Assembly: GCA_947503265.1 (NCBI GenBank)
Contig: CANNDC010000009.1
Span: 1-64,000 of the forward strand
Length of the DNA: 64,000 nucleotides
Direction of reading: 5' to 3'
Source of the DNA: an uncultured Alteromonadaceae bacterium
Lineage (GTDB): Bacteria > Pseudomonadota > Gammaproteobacteria > Enterobacterales > Alteromonadaceae
The translations under genes were made by a program, and so were the position numbers. A model generated the notes under the pieces. It saw only the letters and a program-made list of their open reading frames with translations. It did no database searches and was not told the origin of the DNA. Below are positions 8,947-17,659 of the stretch, piece after piece; within the stretch, counting starts at the first letter, position 1; each line of letters begins with the position of its first letter.

Positions 8947-10581
8947 CTATTTATTCACCACAGAGCGAGAATCAAGGGGTATTTGTTCTAGTCTACTCAT
9001 CATCTCTTTCCAAGACTTGGTTTTCTTAGCGATATCCAATTGCTCTTCGAGGATATTCTCCAAGTCTTCAACTGTAGTTAACGGATTCGCCAAAACGACT
9101 CGGAAAACCGTAACCGCTTTTTGATGATATTTTTCAACCGTTAACCTTGTGCGTGACACGAAGGATTTCCCAGCCTCACGTTGTTGTTTCTGCACAGCCA
9201 CGGTCAAACGATCAAGTAAGTCATTGTTTTGTATAGTCAGAGATTTGTACTCTTGTACTTGTTTGGGGCAAACTCGATAGGTCAAGAGTGACAGTGTGGG
9301 GGCGGTAATCAATTCAAAGTCAGGATGCCGCTCAATTAAGTTAGCAAATGTGAGTGCCTTTTCGATACTCTGATCTATTAGCAATTCATACCCTTGGCGG
9401 CCAAATATGTTCATTGATGCATAGACCATCATGGCCATACCATTCCTCGAACCTTCTAAGGTTGTTGCTCCTAAATCCTTAGAACCGGCACGCAAAATAT
9501 ACTGGGCATGATGGCGAACAGCATTACTGTCTTCGGGATTCTTAAAAACCACCATACCTGCCCCCATAGGCACATACATTTGCTTGTGTGCGTCCATAGT
9601 GACCGAATCGGCTCGCTCTATACCTTTGAGTTTTTGTCTATGTGTTTTTGAAAATAACGTGGCCGCTCCCCATGCTGCATCCACATGAAAATGGCATCCA
9701 ATTTCTTTCGCCACATCAGCCAATTCATCAAGAGGGTCGACATGACCTGTTTCAGTCGTTCCTGCTATTCCAACTAAAGCCAGCAGCTTGTTTCCATCGT
9801 CTTCATACTGTTTAGCAAGCTCTAGGGCCTTCTCAGGGGACAATCTTTGAGTCGGGCAATCCAACAACAACATTTGTTCTCTACCTAATCCTAACGCATC
9901 CATGGCTTTGGAAAGTGAATAGTGTCCACGCCTGGATGATAAAATTCCCAATGCACCATAACCATAATGTTTCAATCCTGCGGCAATACCTTGCTGAGAG
10001 ACCCCTCTAAATTTACCATCGGCTTTTAAGGCTTTGTTTCTTGCCACCCAAAGCGCAGTAATGTTCGCGATAGTGCCACCTGAACAGAATGCCCCGAGTG
10101 ATTGTTTAGCGCTATGCAAATGCGTTTCGTAAAACGACGGGGGGTCGCTATAAATGAGTTGGTGCATCATGCCCAGAACCTGACGTTCCAATGGCGTGAA
10201 TGCTTTGGAGGTTTCTATTTTCACCAAATTCTGGTTCAAGCCAACTAACAGCTTAGCGAGCGGTAAATGAAAATAGGGTAAGGCAGAGGTCATGTGACCG
10301 ATAAAAGTGGGCGAATAGGTGTTGACTGAATGGGCAACTAACTTTTCTAACAAGACTTCTGCATGTTCTGAGACAAATTCGGGTTGTTCAGGTACCTGGT
10401 ATGCATTGAAGTCTTTTTCGATCTCTTCCAATGACTTTGCATTGGTGACAACGTGTTGTGATAAAAAGTCGGAGAGATTATCGGATAAATGTTGCTCGAT
10501 TTGCGCCAGTTTCGAATCTTTACCTTCAGGCTTAGTAAAAACTCGATACATATGTTCGAGACTAGCTGACGCTTTTGCCAC
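8947..10581 (-). CDS. panP: Pyridoxal-dependent aspartate 1-decarboxylase
   Basis: Group II PLP-dependent decarboxylase of 544 residues. Motifs: FCSGGTIANITALWVARN (cofactor phosphate region), HVDAAWGAATLF (the Asp that contacts the pyridine nitrogen) and the Schiff-base lysine in MDAHKQMYVPMGAG, near residue 333. Length and family agree with PanP, the enzyme that replaces pyruvoyl-dependent PanD in Vibrio and Alteromonadales, and its position beside panBC supports beta-alanine supply. A glutamate/tyrosine decarboxylase role is the alternative on sequence alone. The GTG start has AAAGGTG seven bases upstream. The 3' end abuts the repeat array. Confidence 0.88.
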   Translation of the reverse strand: MAKASASLEHMYRVFTKPEGKDSKLAQIEQHLSDNLSDFLSQHVVTNAKSLEEIEKDFNAYQVPEQPEFVSEHAEVLLEKLVAHSVNTYSPTFIGHMTSALPYFHLPLAKLLVGLNQNLVKIETSKAFTPLERQVLGMMHQLIYSDPPSFYETHLHSAKQSLGAFCSGGTIANITALWVARNKALKADGKFRGVSQQGIAAGLKHYGYGALGILSSRRGHYSLSKAMDALGLGREQMLLLDCPTQRLSPEKALELAKQYEDDGNKLLALVGIAGTTETGHVDPLDELADVAKEIGCHFHVDAAWGAATLFSKTHRQKLKGIERADSVTMDAHKQMYVPMGAGMVVFKNPEDSNAVRHHAQYILRAGSKDLGATTLEGSRNGMAMMVYASMNIFGRQGYELLIDQSIEKALTFANLIERHPDFELITAPTLSLLTYRVCPKQVQEYKSLTIQNNDLLDRLTVAVQKQQREAGKSFVSRTRLTVEKYHQKAVTVFRVVLANPLTTVEDLENILEEQLDIAKKTKSWKEMMSRLEQIPLDSRSVVNK

Positions 10582-10785
10582 TCTTAATCACCTTTTTAAT
10601 TTGCGTGCAATAACGAACTTTACCCCACTTCTGACGTGGCGCCAAATAAATACAGCCTAGTGGCATGACCAGATGTTGATGAACACCAATTCAGGGAAAA
10701 TTAATATCCAATTCTTGGCTAAGATCGCTTTTCAGTACCACCTAACAAATGCTATGGTTACATTAGTGTAGTAATGAGGATCACA

Positions 10786-11502
10786 ATGCACTTACAAGAA
10801 GCCGTCGAGCATTTTGATATAGATCGGGTCGTTCCCTTTTTTCAACCAATCATGGATCTTAGCCATGACACTGTTTGGCGATTTGAGTGCCTCGCGAGGT
10901 TAGTTACTCCATGCGAACAAACCTTTTTACCGAGTGAATTCCTGCATTTAGTTGAGCAACAACATTCTTCTGAAAAACTGACAGCAACCATTTTAATGCG
11001 AAGCGCCGAGTATTTTCGCAATATCAACGCGGCATGGAACATTAATATCGGCAAAGAAGATATGATGACGGAGGATTTGTTAAATTTACTAGCAGATTTT
11101 CTTGAAGATTACCCCAACCCAAAGCGGGTAAGTCTAGAATTGACCGCTGCCGTAGTATTGGAAAACCAAGAAAAGTTTGAATCCTTTGCCCAGCGCTGCC
11201 AAAAGTTGAATATTGGTATCTACATTGATCATTTTGGAGCCGCTCCGGGCAATATCAACCGTATTCTAAACTTGCCTATCAAAGGTATTAAAATAGCTGG
11301 CAAGCTCATTACTCAGCTAATGGAAAATCAACAAACATTTGAATTTGTCGAACATTTGACTCAGCAGGCAACACTTCGAGATATAGCTGTTGTGGCAGTT
11401 CATGTAGAAGATAAAGCTACCGCTGACAAAGTAAAAGATCTCGGTATTCGTTATGCACAAGGTTTTTATTTTAAACATCCTAAACCCGAAACGGATGCCT
11501 AA
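10786..11502 (+). CDS. Degenerate EAL-domain protein
   Basis: A stand-alone EAL domain of 238 residues with no sensor or GGDEF domain visible. Recognisable family blocks: FFQPIMDL, FECLARL (in place of EALxR), a NIN segment, SLELTAA, YIDHFGA (in place of DDFG), IKGIKIAGKLI (in place of IKID) and YAQGFYFKHP (in place of QGYxxxxP). Several catalytic acidic positions are changed, including the second Asp of DDFG, the Asp of IKID, the Glu of ELTE and the first Glu of AEGVE, so c-di-GMP phosphodiesterase activity is unlikely. It may bind c-di-GMP or a protein partner. The start at 10786 has GAGGA five bases upstream; an ATG at 10774 has no such site. The 3' end overlaps the convergent methyltransferase gene by 4 bp. 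Confidence 0.8.
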   Translation: MHLQEAVEHFDIDRVVPFFQPIMDLSHDTVWRFECLARLVTPCEQTFLPSEFLHLVEQQHSSEKLTATILMRSAEYFRNINAAWNINIGKEDMMTEDLLNLLADFLEDYPNPKRVSLELTAAVVLENQEKFESFAQRCQKLNIGIYIDHFGAAPGNINRILNLPIKGIKIAGKLITQLMENQQTFEFVEHLTQQATLRDIAVVAVHVEDKATADKVKDLGIRYAQGFYFKHPKPETDA

Positions 11503-12170
11503 AGTTCCGCTTTAACAACCCAACTTTGTTGTCCACTTGCCCAATACTTTCGCTCAAATGGCGTTGTTGGTGTATCTGATTGATAAAGTTCTGCTGTTGC
11601 TGAAAAGCCGGCTGTTTGCAGAGCGATAGCAAACTCTTCGATGTAAATTTTCCAGTTACTGCGCACTTCAACTAATCCTCCGAGGGCTAAGATATCTTTG
11701 AATGCTGAACTGGTATGCCAGCGTTTCTGCACTTGAGCTGATTTTGGATAGGGATTTGGATACAGCAAATAGTGCTTGTGTAATTGCCACTCATGTTGAC
11801 TAGCAAGGCGCCAAAAATCGTTTAAATCTGCCCTAATCACTAAATAATTACTATGGTTATTGGCGTAAACATCGTGTTTACGAATCCGAAGGGCCGATTT
11901 GTCGACACCGATAACTAGGGCATCTGGATGTAGATCTGCGATTACAGCCGTACTTTCACCTACGCCGCAGCATGAATCCATAATTAACGGCTTCACCTTG
12001 TCTGGGTTCATAGTATCTAACCACTGTGAGACAAGTTTAAAGGCATCCAATGTATGTTGATTAAAGGGCTTCTTACTCGCGCTTTTTAGGTGTTTTTTGA
12101 CTAACTCGGGTACCTTTTCATGGGGCCCCTCTTGGTTGGTCGTAATCGTTCGAGAATTACCTTTATTCAT
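11499..12170 (-). CDS. TrmB-like SAM-dependent methyltransferase
   Basis: A class I methyltransferase related to tRNA (guanine-N7-)-methyltransferase. The SAM site is MDSCCGVGEST, followed by ALVIGVDKSALRI; HYLLYPNPYPKSAQVQKRW corresponds to the TrmB signature FxxPDPWPKxRHxKRR, but the basic residues are partly replaced. The C-terminus PTTPFERKYWASGQ resembles the T-x-FE-x-K block of TrmB. It is therefore probably a divergent TrmB paralogue, and true m7G46 activity is uncertain. Start uncertain: ATG at 12170 gives 223 residues; a GTG at 12215 would add 15 residues and overlap the ABC permease gene upstream. Likely the last gene of the yadGH transcript. Confidence 0.7.
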   Translation of the reverse strand: MNKGNSRTITTNQEGPHEKVPELVKKHLKSASKKPFNQHTLDAFKLVSQWLDTMNPDKVKPLIMDSCCGVGESTAVIADLHPDALVIGVDKSALRIRKHDVYANNHSNYLVIRADLNDFWRLASQHEWQLHKHYLLYPNPYPKSAQVQKRWHTSSAFKDILALGGLVEVRSNWKIYIEEFAIALQTAGFSATAELYQSDTPTTPFERKYWASGQQSWVVKAEL

Positions 12171-12192
12171 GTCAAATAGAACGTCCGTATCA

Positions 12193-12963
12193 CTAACTTC
12201 GGATGCCAACCCCACGATTAATTAGCTGATATGCGAGGGTAAATAACACCACATTGAATACCAACAACAAACCTAAAGACGTTACGTAATTGACATCTGA
12301 CACGCCTAAAAAACCGTATCTAAAGCCATTTACCATGTAGACAATAGGATTGATTTTGCTAACCCATTGCCAAAATTCAGGAAGCAATGTGAGGGAATAA
12401 AACACCCCACCAAGATAAGTCAAAGGTGTTAGCACAAATGTAGGGACCACACTGATATCATCGAATGTTTTAGCAAAAATTGCATTGATTAAGCCCGCTG
12501 TTGCAAACAAACTGCTGGTCAACAACAAGGTAACGACAATGATGGCGAAGTTGTGAATGTGAATATCTACAAATAACAAGGACACACAGGTAACGATAAT
12601 CCCAATGAGGATAGCTCTGGCTACACCACCGCCAACAAAACCTAAAACAATAATCCAATTCGGTACAGGTGCTACCAACAACTCTTCAATATTACGTTGA
12701 AACTTGGCGCTAAAGAACGATGAACTCACATTTGCATAAGAATTAGTAATAACCGACATCATAATAAGGCCAGGAACAATAAATTCCATGTAGCTAAATC
12801 CGCCCATTTCACCAATTCGCTTACCTATCAAACTACCGAAAATAATAAAATATAAAGACATGGTAATCGCTGGCGGTACGAGAGTTTGGACCCAAATGCG
12901 TAAGAATCGGGTACATTCTTTAATCCAGATTGTGCGTAACGCGATAAAAGTACGATTCACCAT
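12193..12963 (-). CDS. yadH: ABC-2 type transporter permease (YadH-like)
   Basis: Integral inner-membrane permease of 256 residues with about six hydrophobic segments, beginning with LRTIWIKECTRFLRIWVQTLVPPAITMSLYF and containing the ABC-2 signature region PLTYLGGVFYSLTLLPEFW followed by NPIVYMVNGFRYGFLG. The closest well-known relative is E. coli YadH. It starts in the stop codon of the ATP-binding gene (TAATG overlap), so the two subunits are translationally coupled. The transported substrate is not known; related pairs are annotated as drug or polysaccharide exporters. Confidence 0.88.
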   Translation of the reverse strand: MVNRTFIALRTIWIKECTRFLRIWVQTLVPPAITMSLYFIIFGSLIGKRIGEMGGFSYMEFIVPGLIMMSVITNSYANVSSSFFSAKFQRNIEELLVAPVPNWIIVLGFVGGGVARAILIGIIVTCVSLLFVDIHIHNFAIIVVTLLLTSSLFATAGLINAIFAKTFDDISVVPTFVLTPLTYLGGVFYSLTLLPEFWQWVSKINPIVYMVNGFRYGFLGVSDVNYVTSLGLLLVFNVVLFTLAYQLINRGVGIRS

Positions 12964-13895
12964 TATGAAGCTCCTTGCTGTTGAGCTCGACCCGATTCAA
13001 CCATCCGAACAAATAATTCTTCTAGTCGATTAGCTTTGTTTCGCATGCTGAGCACTGTGACACCTTGTTGACTAAGCTGAGTAAAAACATCGTTCAAACC
13101 CACGTCTTTCAGAACATCCACTTCTAACGTGTGATCATCTAGATTGCGATATTCAAAACCATTCAACACAGGTGGTTTAGTTTGCACAGGTAAATCTAAT
13201 ACAAAGGTTTCAACATTGAGTTGAGATAGCAATGCTTTCATGCTGGTATTTTCTACTATCACTCCTTTGTCAATTATCGCAATATTGCGACATAGCATTT
13301 CTGCCTCTTCAAGATAATGGGTCGTCAAAATGATGGTGATTCCTTGCTTATTAATTTCTTTCAAAAAAGTCCACATTGAACGACGAATTTCAATATCTAC
13401 GCCTGCCGTTGGCTCGTCCAAAATAAGCATTTTTGGTTCATGCATTAGCGCTCTGGCGATCATTAATCTGCGTTTCATTCCACCAGATAGCTCGCGTGCA
13501 GGCTCGTTACGCTTTTCCCAGAGATCAAGTTGTTTGAGATACTTTTCAGCTTTAGATTTAGCAATGTCTCTGGGTACACCATAATACCCTGCCTGATTAA
13601 CCACTATTTGGAAAAGCGTTTCAAATTGATTGAAATTGAATTCTTGAGGGACCAAACCAATACAAGATTTGGCTTCAACCAGTTCTTTGTCTAAGCAATG
13701 CCCAAATACCTTTGCCGAGCCAGTTGACTTGTTGATGAGCGAACTGATGATGCCAATAGTGGTTGATTTGCCCGCGCCATTTGGACCAAGAAGTGCAAAA
13801 AAGTCTCCTTCTTGCACCTCTAAATCAATACCTTTTAAGGCTTGGGTTCCACCTTTATAAGTCTTGGTTAATCCACTTATATCTAGCGCTTTCAT
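12963..13895 (-). CDS. yadG: ABC transporter ATP-binding protein (YadG-like)
   Basis: ATPase subunit partnering the overlapping permease. Walker A GPNGAGKST at residues 37-45, Q-loop in GLVPQEFNFN, signature ELSGGMKRRLMIARAL, Walker B MLILDEPTAGVD and switch His in LTTHYLEEAEML. 310 residues, with a C-terminal DUF4162-like tail typical of this exporter subfamily. The start has GGAATCATCATCACC upstream, which is a weak Shine-Dalgarno match. A 200-bp non-coding gap precedes it toward the divergent M14 gene and presumably holds both promoters. Confidence 0.9.
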   Translation of the reverse strand: MKALDISGLTKTYKGGTQALKGIDLEVQEGDFFALLGPNGAGKSTTIGIISSLINKSTGSAKVFGHCLDKELVEAKSCIGLVPQEFNFNQFETLFQIVVNQAGYYGVPRDIAKSKAEKYLKQLDLWEKRNEPARELSGGMKRRLMIARALMHEPKMLILDEPTAGVDIEIRRSMWTFLKEINKQGITIILTTHYLEEAEMLCRNIAIIDKGVIVENTSMKALLSQLNVETFVLDLPVQTKPPVLNGFEYRNLDDHTLEVDVLKDVGLNDVFTQLSQQGVTVLSMRNKANRLEELFVRMVESGRAQQQGAS

Positions 13896-14098
13896 GGTGA
13901 TGATGATTCCTCTGTAACTTGGTCATAAAATATGGTGACATTTCCACGCATATCAACCTCAATCTAATAGCCAACCCGCATCAAAAGCACTTGCAAGTTT
14001 GGTTTACAGTTCCAAGGAAATAACATGCTTATTCGGTTTGGATTCCCGCTCATGTGAATGTTACCTTAGTTTCATATAAAAAATGAAAGGAATTGAAA

Positions 14099-15052
14099 AT
14101 GCAGCCCAATTCAAGTGCAGACAAACCTTACCCAATTGGCACGCCAGGGGAACCTTGGGAAGAACATGAAAAACTCACATGGCTAAACGCACAGAAAGTA
14201 CAGCGTTCATATCAAGATGAAGTCTTAGCTAAACTAGATGATTTAAAACAAGAAAGTAAGTTTACCAAGCATTTTAGCACTGTTGTTTATGGCGCCTTAC
14301 CATACGATGAAGAGCATTATCCTATATTCGCCATCATCCCAAAAGTCTGGAATAAAACTAAACCCAGTGTTTTAGTTACAGGCGGAGTACATGGCTATGA
14401 AACAAGCGGTGTACAAGGAGCAATTCGATTTGCGCAACACAAAGTGCATGACTATAAATCGGATTTCAATATTGTAATCATTCCTTGTGTGAGCCCTTGG
14501 GGATACGAAACCATCAATCGTTGGAACCCCCTAGCAATAGACCCTAACCGTTCTTTCTATGAAGACTCGCCGGCGCCAGAAGTTAGCTTGCTCATGAAGT
14601 ATGTTAGTTCTCTGAATATAGAGTTTCTTGCTCACTTTGATTTACATGAAACGACTGATACCGATAATTCCGAATTTCGTCCTGCCCTTGCAGCAAGAGA
14701 TGGTGTGTTTCATGAACAATGGGATATTCCTGATGGTTTCTATTGTGTCGGTGACTCGGCCAAGCCTGAACCAGAGTTCCAAAAAGCGGTGATCGATTCT
14801 GTTAGAGAAATAACTCACATTGCGCCTCACGATGGAGAGAATAAATTAATTGGAGTGCCTATTGAGCAAGAAGGCGTTATCAACTACGACAAACGCGAGT
14901 TGAACCTTTGTGGTGGATTTTCCGGTGGAAAATACATAACCACGACCGAAGTTTATCCAGACAGTGAAAAAGTAGACGACGAAAACTGCATCCAAGCGCA
15001 AGTTGCAGCGATAGTGGGTGGGTTAGATTTTATAGTGAATATTGGTGGATAG
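14099..15052 (+). CDS. M14-family zinc carboxypeptidase-like protein
   Basis: Zinc hydrolase of the carboxypeptidase A / succinylglutamate desuccinylase superfamily, 317 residues. Zinc ligands are visible as HGYE in VTGGVHGYETSG and a His in AHFDLHETTD; the substrate-binding Arg is in DPNRSFYED and the general-base Glu in TTTEVYPD. There is no signal peptide, so it is probably cytosolic. The start is ATG at 14099, with AAAGGA seven bases upstream; a TTG at 14093 is too close to that site. The substrate (peptide or acylated amino acid) cannot be told. Its last 76 bases have a 92% identical copy at 27557-27632. Confidence 0.85.
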   Translation: MQPNSSADKPYPIGTPGEPWEEHEKLTWLNAQKVQRSYQDEVLAKLDDLKQESKFTKHFSTVVYGALPYDEEHYPIFAIIPKVWNKTKPSVLVTGGVHGYETSGVQGAIRFAQHKVHDYKSDFNIVIIPCVSPWGYETINRWNPLAIDPNRSFYEDSPAPEVSLLMKYVSSLNIEFLAHFDLHETTDTDNSEFRPALAARDGVFHEQWDIPDGFYCVGDSAKPEPEFQKAVIDSVREITHIAPHDGENKLIGVPIEQEGVINYDKRELNLCGGFSGGKYITTTEVYPDSEKVDDENCIQAQVAAIVGGLDFIVNIGG

Positions 15053-15055
15053 GCC

Positions 15056-15172
15056 GCCGGTGTAACGAACTTCGCAAATGCCTGAGATGTTTCATTTAAT
15101 TGAGCCTCACCATGTTCAATAAACCATTGAATCGTTGTTGGTAGAAAACTTTTTTTGCCTTTTAGGAAGACC
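15056..15172 (-). pseudogene. Possible remnant of a LysR regulator C-terminus
   Basis: On the minus strand this spacer reads HLWVFLKGKKSFLPTTIQWF followed by IEHGEAQLNETSQAFAKF, which has the flavour of a LysR effector-domain tail (a basic stretch, then the final helix). There is no helix-turn-helix and no start. At its 5' end it fuses directly to the dispersed repeat at 15175-15227. I regard it as decayed coding sequence, with low certainty. Confidence 0.3.
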
Positions 15173-15174
15173 CA

Positions 15175-15227
15175 CAAATGACGAAGTGGATAGGACATTC
15201 AGGCCCAGCCCGAAGGGGCGAAGCCTA
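15175..15227. repeat. Dispersed repeat, second copy of the folK-panB element interior
   Basis: ACAAATGACGAAGTGG, then GGACATTCAGGCCCAGCCCG and AAGG.CGAAGCC match the interior of the 5951-6132 element almost exactly (about 6053-6098). The inverted terminal arms of that element are absent here, so this copy is truncated. The remaining bases up to 15390 hold no gene that I can recognise. Confidence 0.7.
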
Positions 15228-15390
15228 ATCTTCCCCCCCAAATTAATCTCCAGTAAAACCCACGCCTGAACATAAAGCGCAGCTCCTTCACGTAACTATT
15301 TTTAAATAAACCTGTTAAGTGATGGGAGTTTTTGGGCGAACAGAACACCTGCTTAAATGGGAACTGCAACAACAATACTGGAGAAATGTT

Positions 15391-16617
15391 ATGACCCAAT
15401 TACAACGTATTTCAATTGCTGTCGCTGCTTTGATCACTGCGCTTGGCTCAGGATGTGCAAGCTTGAGTTCGACTCAACCCGGCGTTTTAGCGAACTTAAT
15501 TGATGAAGCAAATAATAGTCGAAACGAGTTTAACGCAAACTTAGAAGAAGCTCGCCCAAGTTATCTTGAACCTTACATCGCAGAAAACAATGAATCAGGA
15601 TTAAGGGATCAGGTACTTATTAATATGACCGCGGGAGTAGAAGCCTTACAACATGGTGATTATCACATCACTAGAAGACTCATGGAAGATGCGTACAACA
15701 GGATAGAAACTATCTATGCAGACAATGAAAATGCAGAAGCGGCCAGAAGTAAATTTGCTGAAGAAGCAAATAAAGACTTCAAGGGAGAGCCATATGAGAG
15801 AGCAATGGTGGGCTACTACCTTGGCCTAACCGACATGATAGAAGATGATCTGCAAAGTGCGAAGTCTTCATTTGGCTGGGGGGAATACCAAGATACGCTT
15901 ACTGCGCATGAAGAATTTCAAGCCGATATGAATTCTCTTGTTTTTCTCAGGGGTTGGGCGAGGCAATGCGCCGGGGAACACAGCAGCGCTCGAGAAGACT
16001 TTGAAAGTTCAGGTATAGTGCCAAATGAAAACGATAACCTACTCGTTCTAATTGAAACTGGACAAGGGCCCATTAAATATTCGGAGGGTGAGCATAATGA
16101 GGTGCTCAAGTTCAAAAGCTCTTCATTTGATGTCCCCGTAGGCGTCAAAGTCAATTATAACAATCGCTACTTTGAACCAACCCAAATTGAAGATCTGGTA
16201 TTCCAAGCCACGACTAGAGGTGGTCGCGCATTTGATGACATTCTAGAAGGTAAAGCCAATTTCAAAGACACTGCTGAAAATATATCCGATACAACATTAG
16301 CGTTGGGTGTTGCGTCTACGATGGTAGGTTCCACGCATCAATCATATGGCGATTATGATAGCGCAAACACTGCAGGAGCTCTTGGACTTGCTTTCACTGC
16401 TATTTCACTCTTCAGTCAAATCGCTGCAGATCAAACCACGCCGGCGGCAGATACTCGCCAATGGAATAATCTTCCGAGGTATCTGCATGCTAAGACTTTG
16501 AATTACAAAGCTGGAGATGCGATTGAACTAGCTGTTGAAAGTCAATTCGGAAAAACCGTCATAGAGCCTCAAGAAACAGGTAAATGTTATCTTGCCTGGC
16601 ATCGCGTTGAACACTAG
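15391..16617 (+). CDS. COG3014-family lipoprotein
   Basis: Predicted outer-membrane lipoprotein of 408 residues. The signal sequence is MTQLQRISIAVAALITALGS with the lipidated Cys in GSGCASLSS. The body contains TPR-like helical stretches (YHITRRLMEDAYNRIETIY and following), then a beta-rich C-terminal part with a hydrophobic glycine/alanine segment (LALGVASTMVG, GALGLAFTAISLF). The family is known from gene neighbourhoods with LpoB and YcfL but has no assigned biochemical role. The start at 15391 has GGAG seven bases upstream; the longer frame from 15319 adds residues without signal-peptide character. First gene of a four-gene operon. Confidence 0.75.
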   Translation: MTQLQRISIAVAALITALGSGCASLSSTQPGVLANLIDEANNSRNEFNANLEEARPSYLEPYIAENNESGLRDQVLINMTAGVEALQHGDYHITRRLMEDAYNRIETIYADNENAEAARSKFAEEANKDFKGEPYERAMVGYYLGLTDMIEDDLQSAKSSFGWGEYQDTLTAHEEFQADMNSLVFLRGWARQCAGEHSSAREDFESSGIVPNENDNLLVLIETGQGPIKYSEGEHNEVLKFKSSSFDVPVGVKVNYNNRYFEPTQIEDLVFQATTRGGRAFDDILEGKANFKDTAENISDTTLALGVASTMVGSTHQSYGDYDSANTAGALGLAFTAISLFSQIAADQTTPAADTRQWNNLPRYLHAKTLNYKAGDAIELAVESQFGKTVIEPQETGKCYLAWHRVEH

Positions 16618-16628
16618 AGGTGTCCGCT

Positions 16629-17258
16629 ATGAAACATACACATTTAATTCTAATAATATCTTTAATGCTTGCTGTGACCGGTTGTAGTTCTACTTCCGGT
16701 CAATATGACTCTGGCTTGAACACTAAATACATCCAATATGACAAGGAGAGCGCCTCGTCAGGGATCGGTATCGAATCCAATGATGTAGTGAATATGACCG
16801 ACAAGATGGTACGCAGCATTTTGCATGAAACAGTGTTGTCCGAACTAGCCGCACCGCCACGAGTTCTTGTTGATGAAACAGATTTCGTGATTGAAGGCAA
16901 TACCCGTATCAATAGGAAATCTATTACCAACAGGCTGAGAAATGGGTTAACAAGAGCAGCTAAAGGCAAAATGGTGTTTGTGGGTCGACACGCCTTACGT
17001 TCAATCGAGGCCGAGCGAAGACTAAAAAGAGAAGGAATAGTCGATCAAGGAACTATTCGCTCAACAGCAGCAACCGCAGGTGTTGATTTTAAACTGGTTG
17101 GCAGCATCAATACCATAGATGAACGTCACGCGAATGGACTCACGGCAAGATCACATGCTGTTTACTTTGAATTGGTTGATATGGAACTCGGCACGATTGT
17201 CTGGGCCGATCAATTCGAATTTAAAAAATTAGGAGCAGATGATGTTGTATACAGATAA
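16629..17258 (+). CDS. lpoB: Penicillin-binding protein activator LpoB
   Basis: Outer-membrane lipoprotein (209 residues) that in E. coli stimulates the peptidoglycan synthase PBP1B from outside. Signal peptide MKHTHLILIISLMLAVTG with lipobox AVTGC. The mature domain matches the LpoB / CsgG-like fold: LAAPPRVLVDETDFVIEG, RINRKSITNRLRNGL, GKMVFVGRHA, and VDFKLVGSINTIDERHANG with the final strand TIVWADQFEFKK. Start 16629 has AGAGG eight bases upstream. ycfL overlaps its 3' end by 17 bp, the same pairing as E. coli ycfL/lpoB though in reversed order. Confidence 0.82.
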   Translation: MKHTHLILIISLMLAVTGCSSTSGQYDSGLNTKYIQYDKESASSGIGIESNDVVNMTDKMVRSILHETVLSELAAPPRVLVDETDFVIEGNTRINRKSITNRLRNGLTRAAKGKMVFVGRHALRSIEAERRLKREGIVDQGTIRSTAATAGVDFKLVGSINTIDERHANGLTARSHAVYFELVDMELGTIVWADQFEFKKLGADDVVYR

Positions 17259-17658
17259 ACGCGAGATAATAACGTTCAAACAGATTAAAAGCATCGCGAG
17301 TATTTGTTGTGTTCTCGTCTTGCTTGTAGCATGCCAGTCGACGACTCCGATGATGCCAAATTCTGTTCAGTTTGTAGACCACACCCTTGAAAAGCATCTA
17401 TTGGTCAGTAACTTAAGGCTATCATCAACGGCCGCTGGAAATTTGCAGCTCAATGCGCAAATTCAAAACACGTCTAGTTCTGATATGGTCTTGGAAATCA
17501 ATACGGACTGGTACGATGACAATTTTAGTCCCTCAGAGGTATCCAGTGGTTGGAACAGAGTTTTTTTAGCGCGAAATCAAAGCATCGTATATCAATCACT
17601 TGCTGTGAATGAAACTTCCAAGGATTTTGTCATTAATATCAGAAACGGGGGCTCATAA
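17242..17658 (+). CDS. ycfL: YcfL-like lipoprotein
   Basis: Small lipoprotein of 138 residues: hydrophobic leader KSIASICCVLVLLVAC ending in the lipobox LVAC, followed by a DUF1425-type beta-sandwich with LRLSSTAAGNLQLNAQIQNT and ETSKDFVINIR. Function is unknown, but it is a habitual neighbour of lpoB. The ATG at 17242 has AGGAG six bases upstream within the lpoB coding region; another ATG directly before it at 17239 is too close to that site. Overlap with lpoB implies translational coupling. Confidence 0.72.
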   Translation: MLYTDKREIITFKQIKSIASICCVLVLLVACQSTTPMMPNSVQFVDHTLEKHLLVSNLRLSSTAAGNLQLNAQIQNTSSSDMVLEINTDWYDDNFSPSEVSSGWNRVFLARNQSIVYQSLAVNETSKDFVINIRNGGS

Positions 17659-17659
17659 T

